Below, piece by piece: positions 34,554 to 42,697 of a stretch of 64,000 nucleotides of DNA. The stretch lies in the NCBI GenBank assembly GCA_030813035.1, contig JAUSTV010000001.1. The stretch is one strand, 5' to 3'. The stretch's first letter is position 1. Every line of letters begins with the position of its first letter. Under the pieces are notes generated by a model, which searched no databases, was not told the origin of the DNA, and saw only the letters and a list, made by a program, of their open reading frames with translations. The position numbers were made by a program, and so were the translations under genes. This stretch comes from Bacillus_BA fengqiuensis. GTDB lineage: Bacteria > Bacillota > Bacilli > Bacillales > Bacillaceae_H.

Positions 34554-35066
34554 ATGAATGTTGTTTTCGGGCTGATATTTCTACTTATTGGATGGAGGTT
34601 TGGGGATTGGAGAAACTTAGAAAAATATTATCCAACTATTCTATATTTTATTATTGGGGATTTACTATATAACCTGTTAACGTATGATGACCCAATGTGG
34701 ATGTATAACAAAGATTGGATCTTTTCTAATCATACATTATCTAATTTATGGATTATGATAACGGTATACCCAGTAACGGTTATTACATACTTATATCACT
34801 TTCCTAAAAAGAAAGTGAACCAGATTTTCTATATTTTATTTTGGGTGATTCTATATATTCTATGGGAGCTTGTTAATATTCATGTTTTCGGGCTTATAGA
34901 TCATTTTAATGGCTGGAATATATGGTGGTCATTCTTATTTGACATCATTATTTTTGTTATGTTGCTTATTCATCATAAACGTCCATTATTAGCATGGGGA
35001 TTGTCTATTATCATTATCATTTCCTTTTTAAAATTATTTGATGTAAACGTACATGAGTTGAATTAA
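34554..35066 (+). CDS. CBO0543-family membrane protein
   Basis: 170 residues with five hydrophobic helices, opening with LIFLLIGWRFGDWRNLEKYY and containing WELVNIHVFGLIDHFNGWN. This pattern is typical of CBO0543-family proteins, common in Bacilli and Clostridia and of unknown function. The start may be ATG 34554 or TTG 34545; GGAAGGG lies upstream of both. It stands alone with a terminator downstream. Confidence 0.8.
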   Translation: MNVVFGLIFLLIGWRFGDWRNLEKYYPTILYFIIGDLLYNLLTYDDPMWMYNKDWIFSNHTLSNLWIMITVYPVTVITYLYHFPKKKVNQIFYILFWVILYILWELVNIHVFGLIDHFNGWNIWWSFLFDIIIFVMLLIHHKRPLLAWGLSIIIIISFLKLFDVNVHELN

Positions 35067-35092
35067 TAGAATTAACTTATACTGCCATTTTT

Positions 35093-35126
35093 TAGCTCGT
35101 CTTTTAAAAGGCGAGCAGAATTTTTT
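35093..35126 (+). terminator. Rho-independent terminator after the CBO0543 gene
   Basis: GCTCGTCTTTTAAAAGGCGAGC hairpin (11-base arms, one wobble), then AGAATTTTTT. Confidence 0.75.
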
Positions 35127-35128
35127 AA

Positions 35129-35375
35129 GAACCGGCAAAAGGTCCTGTTTGGGTCAATAAAACAAATGTAACAGGGGGGGGGACAAACGGACTTACAACA
35201 TCATAGCGGTCTGGAAAAAGCGGTTTTTGTTTATCCGATTGAACACTATTCAAAATGGCAAACAGAATTCCAGATGAACATTCTTACCATTGGAGCGATG
35301 GGGGAAAATTTTGCATTAAGCGGGCAATTAGAAGAAGGGTGGACGGCCCGCTGCCTGTTACACTTAATCTTCTAA
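35129..35375 (+). pseudogene. frameshifted fragment of a MOSC-domain (YiiM-like) gene
   Basis: Two frames together encode the middle of a MOSC protein. The first part is EPAKGPVWVNKTNVTG; the frame changes in an eight-G run at about 35175-35182; the second part includes LEKAVFVYPIEHYSKW and AMGENFALSG. YiiM-like proteins have the same order (GKEPVKGPV, then DLVHHGGVDKAV, then GAFGENF). YiiM reduces N-hydroxylated substrates with a molybdenum cofactor. The N-terminus and the C-terminal half are missing, so the gene is dead. Confidence 0.7.
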
Positions 35376-35468
35376 TTATAAACTCGGGCCGGTTAAAGCT
35401 TGCATGAGAGTCTTTATTCAATCGTAAACAAATATTTAATTAAATCTTCAAGGTTTTACAGCAGCCTT

Positions 35469-36410
35469 TCATTTAAATACTATTTTTGCATAAAAGTCTA
35501 TGTTTGCTTTTGCGTTATCTTTTGTAATGATGTCAACTCCACTATCAATCCTTTTTTCTACGTGTTCTCCCTTAATGGCTTTTAATGCTTGTTCTACACT
35601 TAGGTATCCCGTATCATAAGGATTCTGGGATAGGGCAACACTCAACGTCTCTTCTTCAACAGCTTTCAGCATTTCCCAGTTTTCGTACGTCCCAATAACA
35701 GGAATCTTTAATTCTTTTTCCTCTATTACTTTTAGTGTATTTAAAGCTATACTGTCATTTGTGACAAACATCCCTTTAATGTTAGGATAAGTCTGCAAAA
35801 TGTTACTTATTACTGATTTCACATTGCCAGATTTATCATACGCTTGATCTCTAGTAATAATCTCTATCCCAATATTATCCAGATTTTCTTTCGCTCCTTT
35901 AATCCAATCATTCTCAAATGAATGGTCTTGTGAATCAAAAATAAAGGCTACTTGATCCCCTGGCTGCAGAGTGGAAGATAATACCTCTCCTGCTATTTTT
36001 CCTAATTTCAAATGATCCGTCCCGATAAAAGTAGTTTGATTTGTCCAGCGAGCGTCTTGATTCAACATTAACACGGGGATACTTCTTTCTTGATATTCCT
36101 TGAATACGGAAATAGTAGCCGATGATTGGGTTGGAGTGACAATTAGTGCATCTGGTTTTTGCTTTAGAACATCTTTTAACATCGTAACCTGTTTTGAAGC
36201 TGGACCATGTAAATTAGGTGCCATTACTTTCCCGTCTATATCAAAATCAGCAAATCCCTTTTCTATACCTGCCTTAACGATTTTCGAATGATCAGTGTTT
36301 AATTCTTGTAAAACAACCACAACTTTAGGCTTTTCATTTGCCTTAAGAAAGACGATTAAGAGGATAATACAACTCATAAAAATCAACGAAATCATCCATT
36401 TGTGTTTCAT
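35469..36410 (-). CDS. membrane-anchored periplasmic sugar-binding-like protein
   Basis: 313 residues: one N-terminal hydrophobic helix with no lipobox Cys, so an uncleaved anchor is likely, then a type I periplasmic-binding fold (Peripla_BP_4). Recognisable segments include KQKPDALIVTPTQSSA, FIGTDHLKLGKIAGEVL, and GMFVTNDSIALNTLKVIEE. No permease, ATPase or sensor kinase adjoins it, so it may be an orphan. Some Bacillus proteins of this type feed signals to two-component sensors; that is only a possibility here. ATG 36410. Confidence 0.82.
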   Translation of the reverse strand: MKHKWMISLIFMSCIILLIVFLKANEKPKVVVVLQELNTDHSKIVKAGIEKGFADFDIDGKVMAPNLHGPASKQVTMLKDVLKQKPDALIVTPTQSSATISVFKEYQERSIPVLMLNQDARWTNQTTFIGTDHLKLGKIAGEVLSSTLQPGDQVAFIFDSQDHSFENDWIKGAKENLDNIGIEIITRDQAYDKSGNVKSVISNILQTYPNIKGMFVTNDSIALNTLKVIEEKELKIPVIGTYENWEMLKAVEEETLSVALSQNPYDTGYLSVEQALKAIKGEHVEKRIDSGVDIITKDNAKANIDFYAKIVFK

Positions 36411-36620
36411 TATTCAGCCTCTTCTCATGTGCTATAGGTGAATTAAATTTAATGTGATTTTACTTTACAGTAAGAACTACAAAAGATAACTAAAAACTAC
36501 GAAAGGTTACAAAAAAATTTAAATTAAAAAATGCCAGTTGTATATCGGTTGGTTCGATGCTAGTGCAGAAATAGCAAGATGATTCGAACGGAATATTATG
36601 AAAATTGAAGAAGATGCGTA

Positions 36621-36649
36621 TTGACGTTTTCAAAATCATGGTCTATTAT
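36621..36649 (+). promoter_or_regulatory. promoter upstream of the first Fur box
   Basis: TTGACG at 36621-36626, 17 bp spacer, TATTAT at 36644-36649. A transcript would start near 36656, run through Fur box 1 and meet a terminator at 36685-36713. Confidence 0.55.
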
Positions 36650-36664
36650 AGCAAAGTAATAAAG

Positions 36665-36679
36665 TGATAATGATTATCA
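36665..36679. promoter_or_regulatory. Fur box 1
   Basis: TGATAATGATTATCA, the perfect core palindrome of the Bacillus Fur box. Confidence 0.85.
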
Positions 36680-36684
36680 ACATC

Positions 36685-36713
36685 AAAGACTTCATGTTTG
36701 TGAAGTCTTTTTC
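36685..36713 (+). terminator. terminator hairpin between the two Fur boxes
   Basis: AAAGACTTCA-TGTTTG-TGAAGTCTTT followed by TTCTT. Confidence 0.75.
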
Positions 36714-36725
36714 TTGAAATTAACT

Positions 36726-36740
36726 TGATAATGATTATCA
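36726..36740. promoter_or_regulatory. Fur box 2, overlapping the uptake operon promoter
   Basis: TGATAATGATTATCA again, identical to box 1. A TTGATA at 36725-36730 and TATACA at 36748-36753 (17 bp apart) form the likely promoter, so Fur bound here would block transcription of the operon when iron is plentiful. Confidence 0.88.
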
Positions 36741-36766
36741 ACAACATTATACAGTGGAGGGAGAAG

Positions 36767-37801
36767 ATGTTAACGGATGTTCAAGTACAGCAAGAAAACA
36801 AAATAAAAAATCGCCCATTTTTTGCCGCTATGGTCCTTATTGTGAGTGCTGTGACTCTTATTGCAGGTTTGATCGAATCTATCTTGATAGGGGCAACAGA
36901 TATCAATTATCACACGGTATGGGAAGCCATTTTTCATTTTAATCCGGATTTGACTCAACATCAAATTATCCAAAGCATTCGGTTGCCGCGTGCTTTAGCA
37001 GGTGCAATGGTTGGCAGCTGCTTCGCGGTAGCGGGGGCGATTATGCAGGGCATGACACGTAATCCGCTGGCTAGTCCAAGCTTGATGGGGATTAATGCCG
37101 GTGCAGCTTTTGCCTTGGCAGTAATATTCGCCTTTTTTCCAGGGCTTTCCTACCATTATGTTATTTTGTTTTCTTTTGTCGGGGCGGCTCTCAGTGTAGT
37201 CGTTGTACATGGAATCGGTTCAACTCAGGGTGAAGTGAACCCAATCCGCCTCGTTCTGGCAGGGACCGCTGTATCCGCGCTGCTCAGCTCATTGAGTGCA
37301 GGTATTGCTATTTATTATCACATCTCACAAGATGTAGCGTTTTGGTATGCCGGAGGGATTGCGGGAATCAAATGGACGCAAATCAAATGGATTGCGCCAT
37401 GGGTCATGGGTGGAATCATTGGAGCCCTTATGATATCACGCTCGATCACCGTCCTTAATTTAGGCCAAGACATTGCAATGGGATTGGGGCAAAAAACAAA
37501 GGGAATCCAAGTAATCGGTTCCGTCATTGTATTGATTCTTGCGGGAACAGCGGTAGCGACCGTAGGCCCCATTGGTTTCATTGGACTTGTTGTGCCGCAT
37601 ATTGCCCGTTTTCTCGTTGGGGTAGATTATCGATGGGTCATTCCCTGTTCTGCCCTATTGGGTGGATTACTGCTCGTTTTAGCGGATATAGGGGCACGAA
37701 TGATTAATTCTCCCTATGAAACGCCAGTTGGTGCCATTACTGCTTTAATCGGTGTGCCGTTCTTTCTTTATTTAGCTCGTAAAGAAAGGCGTGAATCATG
37801 A
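36767..37801 (+). CDS. yfiZ: iron-siderophore ABC transporter permease (FecCD family), YfiZ-like
   Basis: 344 residues from ATG 36767, after GGAGGGAG; the open frame extends into the promoter. About nine to ten hydrophobic helices. FecCD signatures include IRLPRALAGAMVGSCFAVAG, GMTRNPLASPSLMGINAGAA, and GPIGFIGLVVPHIARFLVG. It transports ferric siderophore through the membrane as one half of a heterodimer with the next gene product. Closest remembered relatives are B. subtilis YfiZ/YfhA (schizokinen/arthrobactin uptake). Controlled by Fur box 2. Confidence 0.85.
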   Translation: MLTDVQVQQENKIKNRPFFAAMVLIVSAVTLIAGLIESILIGATDINYHTVWEAIFHFNPDLTQHQIIQSIRLPRALAGAMVGSCFAVAGAIMQGMTRNPLASPSLMGINAGAAFALAVIFAFFPGLSYHYVILFSFVGAALSVVVVHGIGSTQGEVNPIRLVLAGTAVSALLSSLSAGIAIYYHISQDVAFWYAGGIAGIKWTQIKWIAPWVMGGIIGALMISRSITVLNLGQDIAMGLGQKTKGIQVIGSVIVLILAGTAVATVGPIGFIGLVVPHIARFLVGVDYRWVIPCSALLGGLLLVLADIGARMINSPYETPVGAITALIGVPFFLYLARKERRES

Positions 37802-38811
37802 TGGAGCAAAGAAAAAAGTTGAATCCTGTTATGATTATGCTGATATTAGGCTTATTTATTATCATTGCTTTTATCATGAGCATGAATACGGGATTTTCCC
37901 GTCTTTCCCCGGTGGATGTCATCAAAACATTACTGGGTGAAGGAACAGAAAAGCAGAATCTGATTCTTTTTGATTTCCGCCTTCCACGAATTCTGATTGC
38001 CATATTAGCGGGAGCGGGTCTCGCCGTATCGGGGGCTATCCTCCAAGGAGTTTCGCGAAATAGTTTGGCTGACCCCGGAATACTTGGCATTAACGCAGGA
38101 GCGGGATTGGCTGTGGTACTATTTATCTCATTCTTCTCCAATGAACAGAATGTACCCGTTCTATTCATGCCTATTCTAGCTTTAGCAGGAGCGGGGGTGA
38201 CTGCTGCACTTATTTATATTCTTGCTTATAAAAAGGGACGCGGAATTTCTCCGACTAGATTGCTGCTTGTTGGAATCGCCGTAGGATCAGGGATATCAGC
38301 TGCCATGATTGTGCTAACAACAAGAATGGATCAAGGCAAGTTTGAATATGCTGCCGTTTGGCTTGCAGGCAGCATCTGGGGGACAAATTGGAAGTTCGTT
38401 TTCGCACTGCTTCCATGGATAATGTTCCTTATTCCATATGCCATTTATAAATCGCGTGACCTGAATCTATTGAATTTAGGTGAGCCCATTGCCATGGGAT
38501 TAGGGGCTCGGGTAGAGTGGGAACGCTTTAGTCTATTGGCTGCGGCTGTTGGATTAGCTGGTTCCTGTGTGGCTGTTGGAGGAAGTATCGGCTTTTTAGG
38601 ATTGATGGGGCCACACCTGGCACGTAGGTTAGTGGGGCCAAGATATCAATTTCTTCTTCCCACATCGGCTCTCATTGGTGGATTGCTCCTATTGGTAGCG
38701 GATATTTTTGCACGTGTTCTTATCCAACCTACTGAAATTCCAACCGGAATTGTCGTTTCTGCCATTGGAGGTCCTTATTTTCTTTATTTACTAGCAAAAT
38801 CAAAAGATTAG
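37798..38811 (+). CDS. yfhA: iron-siderophore ABC transporter permease (FecCD family), YfhA-like
   Basis: 337 residues, second permease subunit. ATG 37798 overlaps the previous stop codon by 4 bases. Motifs FRLPRILIAILAGAGLAVSG, GVSRNSLADPGILGINAGAG and GSIGFLGLMGPHLARRLVGP. It pairs with the preceding permease. No ATP-binding subunit gene is present in the cluster; in B. subtilis several such transporters share the ATPase YusV, and the same is inferred here. Confidence 0.85.
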   Translation: MMEQRKKLNPVMIMLILGLFIIIAFIMSMNTGFSRLSPVDVIKTLLGEGTEKQNLILFDFRLPRILIAILAGAGLAVSGAILQGVSRNSLADPGILGINAGAGLAVVLFISFFSNEQNVPVLFMPILALAGAGVTAALIYILAYKKGRGISPTRLLLVGIAVGSGISAAMIVLTTRMDQGKFEYAAVWLAGSIWGTNWKFVFALLPWIMFLIPYAIYKSRDLNLLNLGEPIAMGLGARVEWERFSLLAAAVGLAGSCVAVGGSIGFLGLMGPHLARRLVGPRYQFLLPTSALIGGLLLLVADIFARVLIQPTEIPTGIVVSAIGGPYFLYLLAKSKD

Positions 38812-38873
38812 ATCGTTAAACTCAATGCATTTACATAAGAAATCATTCATTAAACTGAAGGAGGAAAAATGAT

Positions 38874-39857
38874 ATGCACGCTCTACGTAAATCTTTAGTT
38901 ACTATGTTAACTCTCATGATGCTGAGCGTATTGTTTCTTGCTGGCTGCGGTTCCAGCCAAGAACAAAGCACAGCGTCAACGGAATCAAGTGAAAGTACAG
39001 ATAATGGACAAACATCGAAAAGAATCATCAAACATCTACAAGGGGAGACTACGATCGATGGAGAGCCTAAAAAAATAGCCGTATTGGATTATCGACTGGC
39101 GGATTCCTTATTGGCACTTGGTATTAAACCTTATGCAATGACAAGCTATATGGGAGAGACGAATCTGGAGTATTTGGATGGAAATCCGTTAAAAGATGTA
39201 AAAAACCTTGGAGATGAGCCAAATCTAGAGGCTATTCTTGAAGTGGAACCGGACTTGATTATAGGGAGGGAAAATCACGCTAAAATATACGATGATTTGT
39301 CTAAAATCGCTCCTACAATCATCTTACCTGTACCTGATGACTGGAGGCTTGGACTCAGTGAAATGGGAGAAATGCTCGGTAAGGAAAAGGAAGCCGGCGA
39401 ATGGCTAGCTAAGTATGATCAAAAAGTGGAAGAAACAAAGAAGAAACTTGCCCAAAAGGTTAGCAAAGATGAAACGGCACTCTACATGCGAGTAATGCCA
39501 AAAGAATACAGAATTCACGGTCCTAATCAAGCTCTTGGGGCGACTTTATCCCAGGACCTGGGATTAAAGCCAGTGCCGCAAGTTACATCTATAAAGAAGT
39601 TTGAAGTGATGTCGATGGAAAAACTGCCTGAGCTCAATCCGGATTATATATTCCTTGAAATTGGCCTGCCAGAGAAGGGCGGAGATAAAGAGGCAGAAAA
39701 GAAATATGAGGAATTGACCCAAAGTCCTCTTTGGAAAAACCTGAAGGCAGTGAAGAAAAACCAAGTTTACGTTGTTCCTCATTGGGTCATCAGTGATTAC
39801 CCATATATTCATGATAAGTCTATTGACATGGTACTTGAAAAAATGGATATAAAATGA
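38874..39857 (+). CDS. yfiY: siderophore-binding lipoprotein, YfiY-like
   Basis: 327 residues. Signal peptide with lipobox LAGC, Cys25 lipidated, followed by a Ser/Thr/Glu/Gln-rich linker. Two-lobed TroA-like fold with KKIAVLDYRLADSLLALGIK, NLEAILEVEPDLIIG and ISDYPYIHDKSIDMVLEKM. It captures the ferric siderophore and delivers it to the two permeases. Hydroxamate or citrate-hydroxamate substrates fit the relatives. The gene has GGAGGAAAAATG-type upstream sequence and is the last of the Fur-controlled operon. Confidence 0.85.
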   Translation: MHALRKSLVTMLTLMMLSVLFLAGCGSSQEQSTASTESSESTDNGQTSKRIIKHLQGETTIDGEPKKIAVLDYRLADSLLALGIKPYAMTSYMGETNLEYLDGNPLKDVKNLGDEPNLEAILEVEPDLIIGRENHAKIYDDLSKIAPTIILPVPDDWRLGLSEMGEMLGKEKEAGEWLAKYDQKVEETKKKLAQKVSKDETALYMRVMPKEYRIHGPNQALGATLSQDLGLKPVPQVTSIKKFEVMSMEKLPELNPDYIFLEIGLPEKGGDKEAEKKYEELTQSPLWKNLKAVKKNQVYVVPHWVISDYPYIHDKSIDMVLEKMDIK

Positions 39858-39872
39858 TTTAGATAGTTACAT

Positions 39873-39910
39873 AAAAGAACCGTACGCATCTCCAAACGTA
39901 CGGTTCTTTT
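39873..39910 (+). terminator. Rho-independent terminator of the siderophore operon
   Basis: AAAAGAACCGTACG-CATCTCCAAA-CGTACGGTTCTTTT, perfect 14-base stem. Confidence 0.9.
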
Positions 39911-40074
39911 ATGTATGTAGGATAAACAACTAAATCGCTTTGAAGATTGCACTGAATGGTTCATCACTCTGGTTACATTTATTATATATCATATATAAAA
40001 ATCTGACAATATATAATTTTCTGATTATTTTAATATTTAACTAGAATAATTAATAACTAATAACTAATAAGTTC

Positions 40075-40239
40075 TCAATTTTTTAAAAATGAAATTAACA
40101 CTATGCCTCCAACTATTATAATTGGTATTAGTGCTTTTAGTATTCCTTTCTTTGACGGCTCGATATGTTCGTGATCGCCAAGAGAGCGTCCAACCCTTAA
40201 ATCTGTTTTAATTTTTGACTCTTCTCTTTCATTATCCAT
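40075..40239 (-). CDS. 54-residue single-pass membrane protein
   Basis: ATG 40239 is preceded by AAAGGGGTG. The first 32 residues are charged (MDNEREESKIKTDLRVGRSL) and the rest a hydrophobic helix of about 18 residues (KALIPIIIVGGIVLISF) ending in FLKN. A real small gene by start site and composition. No family recognised. Confidence 0.6.
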   Translation of the reverse strand: MDNEREESKIKTDLRVGRSLGDHEHIEPSKKGILKALIPIIIVGGIVLISFLKN

Positions 40240-40290
40240 TTATTTACACCCCTTTCCCTGATAATTATTAGACATTACAGAAGTATATTC

Positions 40291-40358
40291 CTTGTTCAAC
40301 AATGGGTTTAAGAACGGGATGGCTGCCGTAACCTTTTTTATTGTGCTGACGGGGCAGC
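40291..40358 (+). repeat. dispersed repeat family S, copy 3
   Basis: Aligns with copy 1: GTTCAACAATGGG, then AACGGGATGGCT, then TTTTTTATTGTGCTGACGGG and GCAG. Both IBS1 and IBS2 bases for the intron are changed. Confidence 0.6.
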
Positions 40359-40495
40359 GATAAGAAAATGTTGATTTATAACATTAAGGCACGAGTAGAT
40401 GAATCTCCTTTCACTGTTATACAAGTGTGTTGAGTGTTATATATAGTTTCGATGTAAAATACGAATATATTAACAATTGTAAGGAGGGGTATATC

Positions 40496-41320
40496 ATGAA
40501 ATATTACGTTGTAGATGCATTTGCGGAGAAAGTGTTTGAAGGGAATCCTGCTGGTATCTGTATTATGGAGCAGTGGCTTCCTGATGATATGATGCAAAAT
40601 ATTGCGATTGAAAATAACCTGTCTGAAACAGCGTTTGCTGTGAAGGAGGGGGAAAACTATCGGTTAAGATGGTTTACTCCTGGAGGAGAAATCGATCTCT
40701 GCGGCCATGCTACTTTGGCAACCGCGTATGTCATTGCCAACTATTATGAAAAGAATGTAGATAGAATCACATTCCAGACAATAAGCGGGGAGCTTGTTGT
40801 CGTAAAACAAGGGGATTTTTATGAAATGGATTTCCCAAGCAGAATCCCTGAAGAATTTACGCTGACAGAGGAAATGGTCGACGCTCTTGGCATAAAGCCT
40901 ATCGAAACCTATCTGGGCAGAGACTTAATGTTTGTATTGGAAAAGGAAGAGGATGTTCAACATGCAGCCCCTGATTTTTCTAAGCTGGAAAAGTTGCCGG
41001 ATGGGTTGGGCGTGTTAATTACAGCGAAAAGTGAAACGTACGACTTTGTTTCCAGATGCTTTTTCCCGAAATTGAATGTCAATGAAGATCCCGTTACCGG
41101 TTCTGCACATTGTCATTTCATTCCTTTCTGGGCGAAACGTTTGAACAAGGATGAAATGGTAGCTAGACAGCTTTCTAAGCGCGGGGGAACATTATATTGC
41201 AAATTAGTCGGAGATCGAGTAAAAATCAGCGGATCAGCCGTTTTATATGCTATCGCAGATCTTCAGATAAAGGAAACTTCCATTAGTGGGGGAGTTCCTT
41301 CATCCCCCACTAATGGTTAG
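40496..41320 (+). CDS. yfhB: PhzF-family isomerase, YfhB-like
   Basis: 274 residues from ATG 40496, after AAGGAGGGG. PhzF fold with the catalytic acid Glu44 in NNLSETAF, the GGEIDLCGHATLATAYV loop and DPVTGSAHCHFIPFW. PhzF proteins isomerise or epimerise small metabolites; the substrate is unknown. In B. subtilis yfhB follows yfhA, so the placement after the siderophore operon is conserved synteny. The last 15 residues (ETSISGGVPSSPTNG) and the stop codon come from repeat R copy 5, an extension not expected in the family. Confidence 0.85.
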   Translation: MKYYVVDAFAEKVFEGNPAGICIMEQWLPDDMMQNIAIENNLSETAFAVKEGENYRLRWFTPGGEIDLCGHATLATAYVIANYYEKNVDRITFQTISGELVVVKQGDFYEMDFPSRIPEEFTLTEEMVDALGIKPIETYLGRDLMFVLEKEEDVQHAAPDFSKLEKLPDGLGVLITAKSETYDFVSRCFFPKLNVNEDPVTGSAHCHFIPFWAKRLNKDEMVARQLSKRGGTLYCKLVGDRVKISGSAVLYAIADLQIKETSISGGVPSSPTNG

Positions 41321-41483
41321 TTAGGCCCGCACGATGCAGGTCACGCAGACGTTGCCGCAGGACGCGGCGATGTTAGTCTGTGTTCTTTTATTCGTTTTAC
41401 GGGCAGTTATCCCCCACTTATACTTCCGCGATTACTCCAATTTTTGAAGTGAGGATCTTACTGCCCTGTTAATGAGGGATAAA
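41268..41483 (+). repeat. dispersed repeat family R, copy 5 (long composite form)
   Basis: Starts TAAAGGAAACTTCCATTAGT and ends CTTACTGCCCTGTTAATGAG then GGATAAA. It contains a perfect 13 bp hairpin, CCATTAGTGGGGG (41280-41292) with CCCCCACTAATGG (41304-41316), and an insert with a GC-rich piece (GTCACGCAGACGTTGCCGCA) plus the CTTCCGCGATTACT module of copy 4. Confidence 0.85.
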
Positions 41484-41532
41484 TTAATAAAGGTGACCTT
41501 GCGGATTTACAACGTTAAGGGAATTCCAAAAT

Positions 41533-41579
41533 AAAAAGCCTAATTTCTCGGCATTAATATTGAGAAATTGGGCTTTTTT
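41533..41579. terminator. bidirectional terminator
   Basis: AAAAAGCCTAATTTCTC paired with GAGAAATTGGGCTTTTT (one wobble) around a 12-base loop, between convergent yfhB and EamA genes. Confidence 0.88.
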
Positions 41580-41650
41580 CATTACTCCATTACATCTTTT
41601 CTTGTACTGCTAATTAATTCAATTGTTTTTATGTGTATTCCTCTATAGAT

Positions 41651-42532
41651 TTATTCGTTATTTCTTTGCTGTAGTAAAAATAATGCTAGACCAATTAAGA
41701 TGAGTGCGATACCGATACCTTGTTGTAAAGAAATGACCTCATCCAAAATGAAATAAGCGAGTATACAAGTTCCAATCGTCTCTCCTAATATGCTCATTGA
41801 AATAACTGAGGTACTTAGCCATTTCAACAGCCAATTAAAAATCGTTTGCCCTAATATCGTTGCAATAAACGCTAATCCAATAAAGGATAACCATGTTTGT
41901 GTGGAATAATTCACAAAAGAAGTTTGCTGGCTGAAAGCAAACATACTCAAAAATAGTGCACTGCTGGCATAACTGATGATTGAATAGGGGATGAGGGATA
42001 GTCTTTTACGAACATGCTGGCCAATGAAGAAGTAGGATGTGATGATACCTGCTGCAATAAAAGCAAGTATATCGCCAAATAATGCCTTCCCACTAATTTG
42101 AAAATCTTGCCATCCAATGACAATACTTCCAGCAATCGCTACAAGACAGCCCATTACAGCTCCTTTACTGAAGCGCTCTTTAAATAGAAAATAGCCTCCA
42201 ACCATTGAAAAAAGTGGCTGTAATGTCACGATAACCGTCGAGCTTGCCACAGATGTGTAATTTAACGATTCAAACCACAATACATAATGGGCTGCTAGAA
42301 AGACTCCTGATAATAACCCGAGTCCCCATTGATTTTTTGACAACGAACATAATTCTTTTCGGTTCTTTTTATTTGCTAATAAAAATGGCAAAAGCATTAT
42401 TGTTGCAAAAAACATCCGATAGAATGCCGTAATTGTCGCAGGTGCATCTGCTAGTTTTACGAAGATGGCTGAAGTAGATAAAGCAAATACGCCCAAAAAT
42501 AAAGTCATGTAAGAAATAAGCGGTGATTTCAA
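41651..42532 (-). CDS. EamA-family (DMT superfamily) transporter
   Basis: 293 residues with ten predicted helices in two repeated EamA domains. Typical segments: LGVFALSTSAIFVKLADAPA and VSLQQGIGIALILIGLALF. DMT transporters export or import metabolites such as amino acids; the substrate is unknown. It is divergent from an XRE-cupin regulator, a common pairing in which the regulator controls the exporter. Confidence 0.88.
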   Translation of the reverse strand: MKSPLISYMTLFLGVFALSTSAIFVKLADAPATITAFYRMFFATIMLLPFLLANKKNRKELCSLSKNQWGLGLLSGVFLAAHYVLWFESLNYTSVASSTVIVTLQPLFSMVGGYFLFKERFSKGAVMGCLVAIAGSIVIGWQDFQISGKALFGDILAFIAAGIITSYFFIGQHVRKRLSLIPYSIISYASSALFLSMFAFSQQTSFVNYSTQTWLSFIGLAFIATILGQTIFNWLLKWLSTSVISMSILGETIGTCILAYFILDEVISLQQGIGIALILIGLALFLLQQRNNE

Positions 42533-42697
42533 TTTTGTTTCCCCCTAGAATTGTTTACAATAAAAAAAATAATACATTATAATGTACAAGCGTAAGTATA
42601 AAAGATTTATATAATCGATAAAAGTATTATTTATCCATGTTTAATATGTCAGCACAAAAGGAGTTAAACATCCATTATTTTGGAAAGGATCTTCACT

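Noticed and set aside
16841..41483. Possibility that repeat R copies are a CRISPR array
   Set aside because: Copies are kilobases apart, lack regular spacers and sit at gene ends; no cas genes are present.
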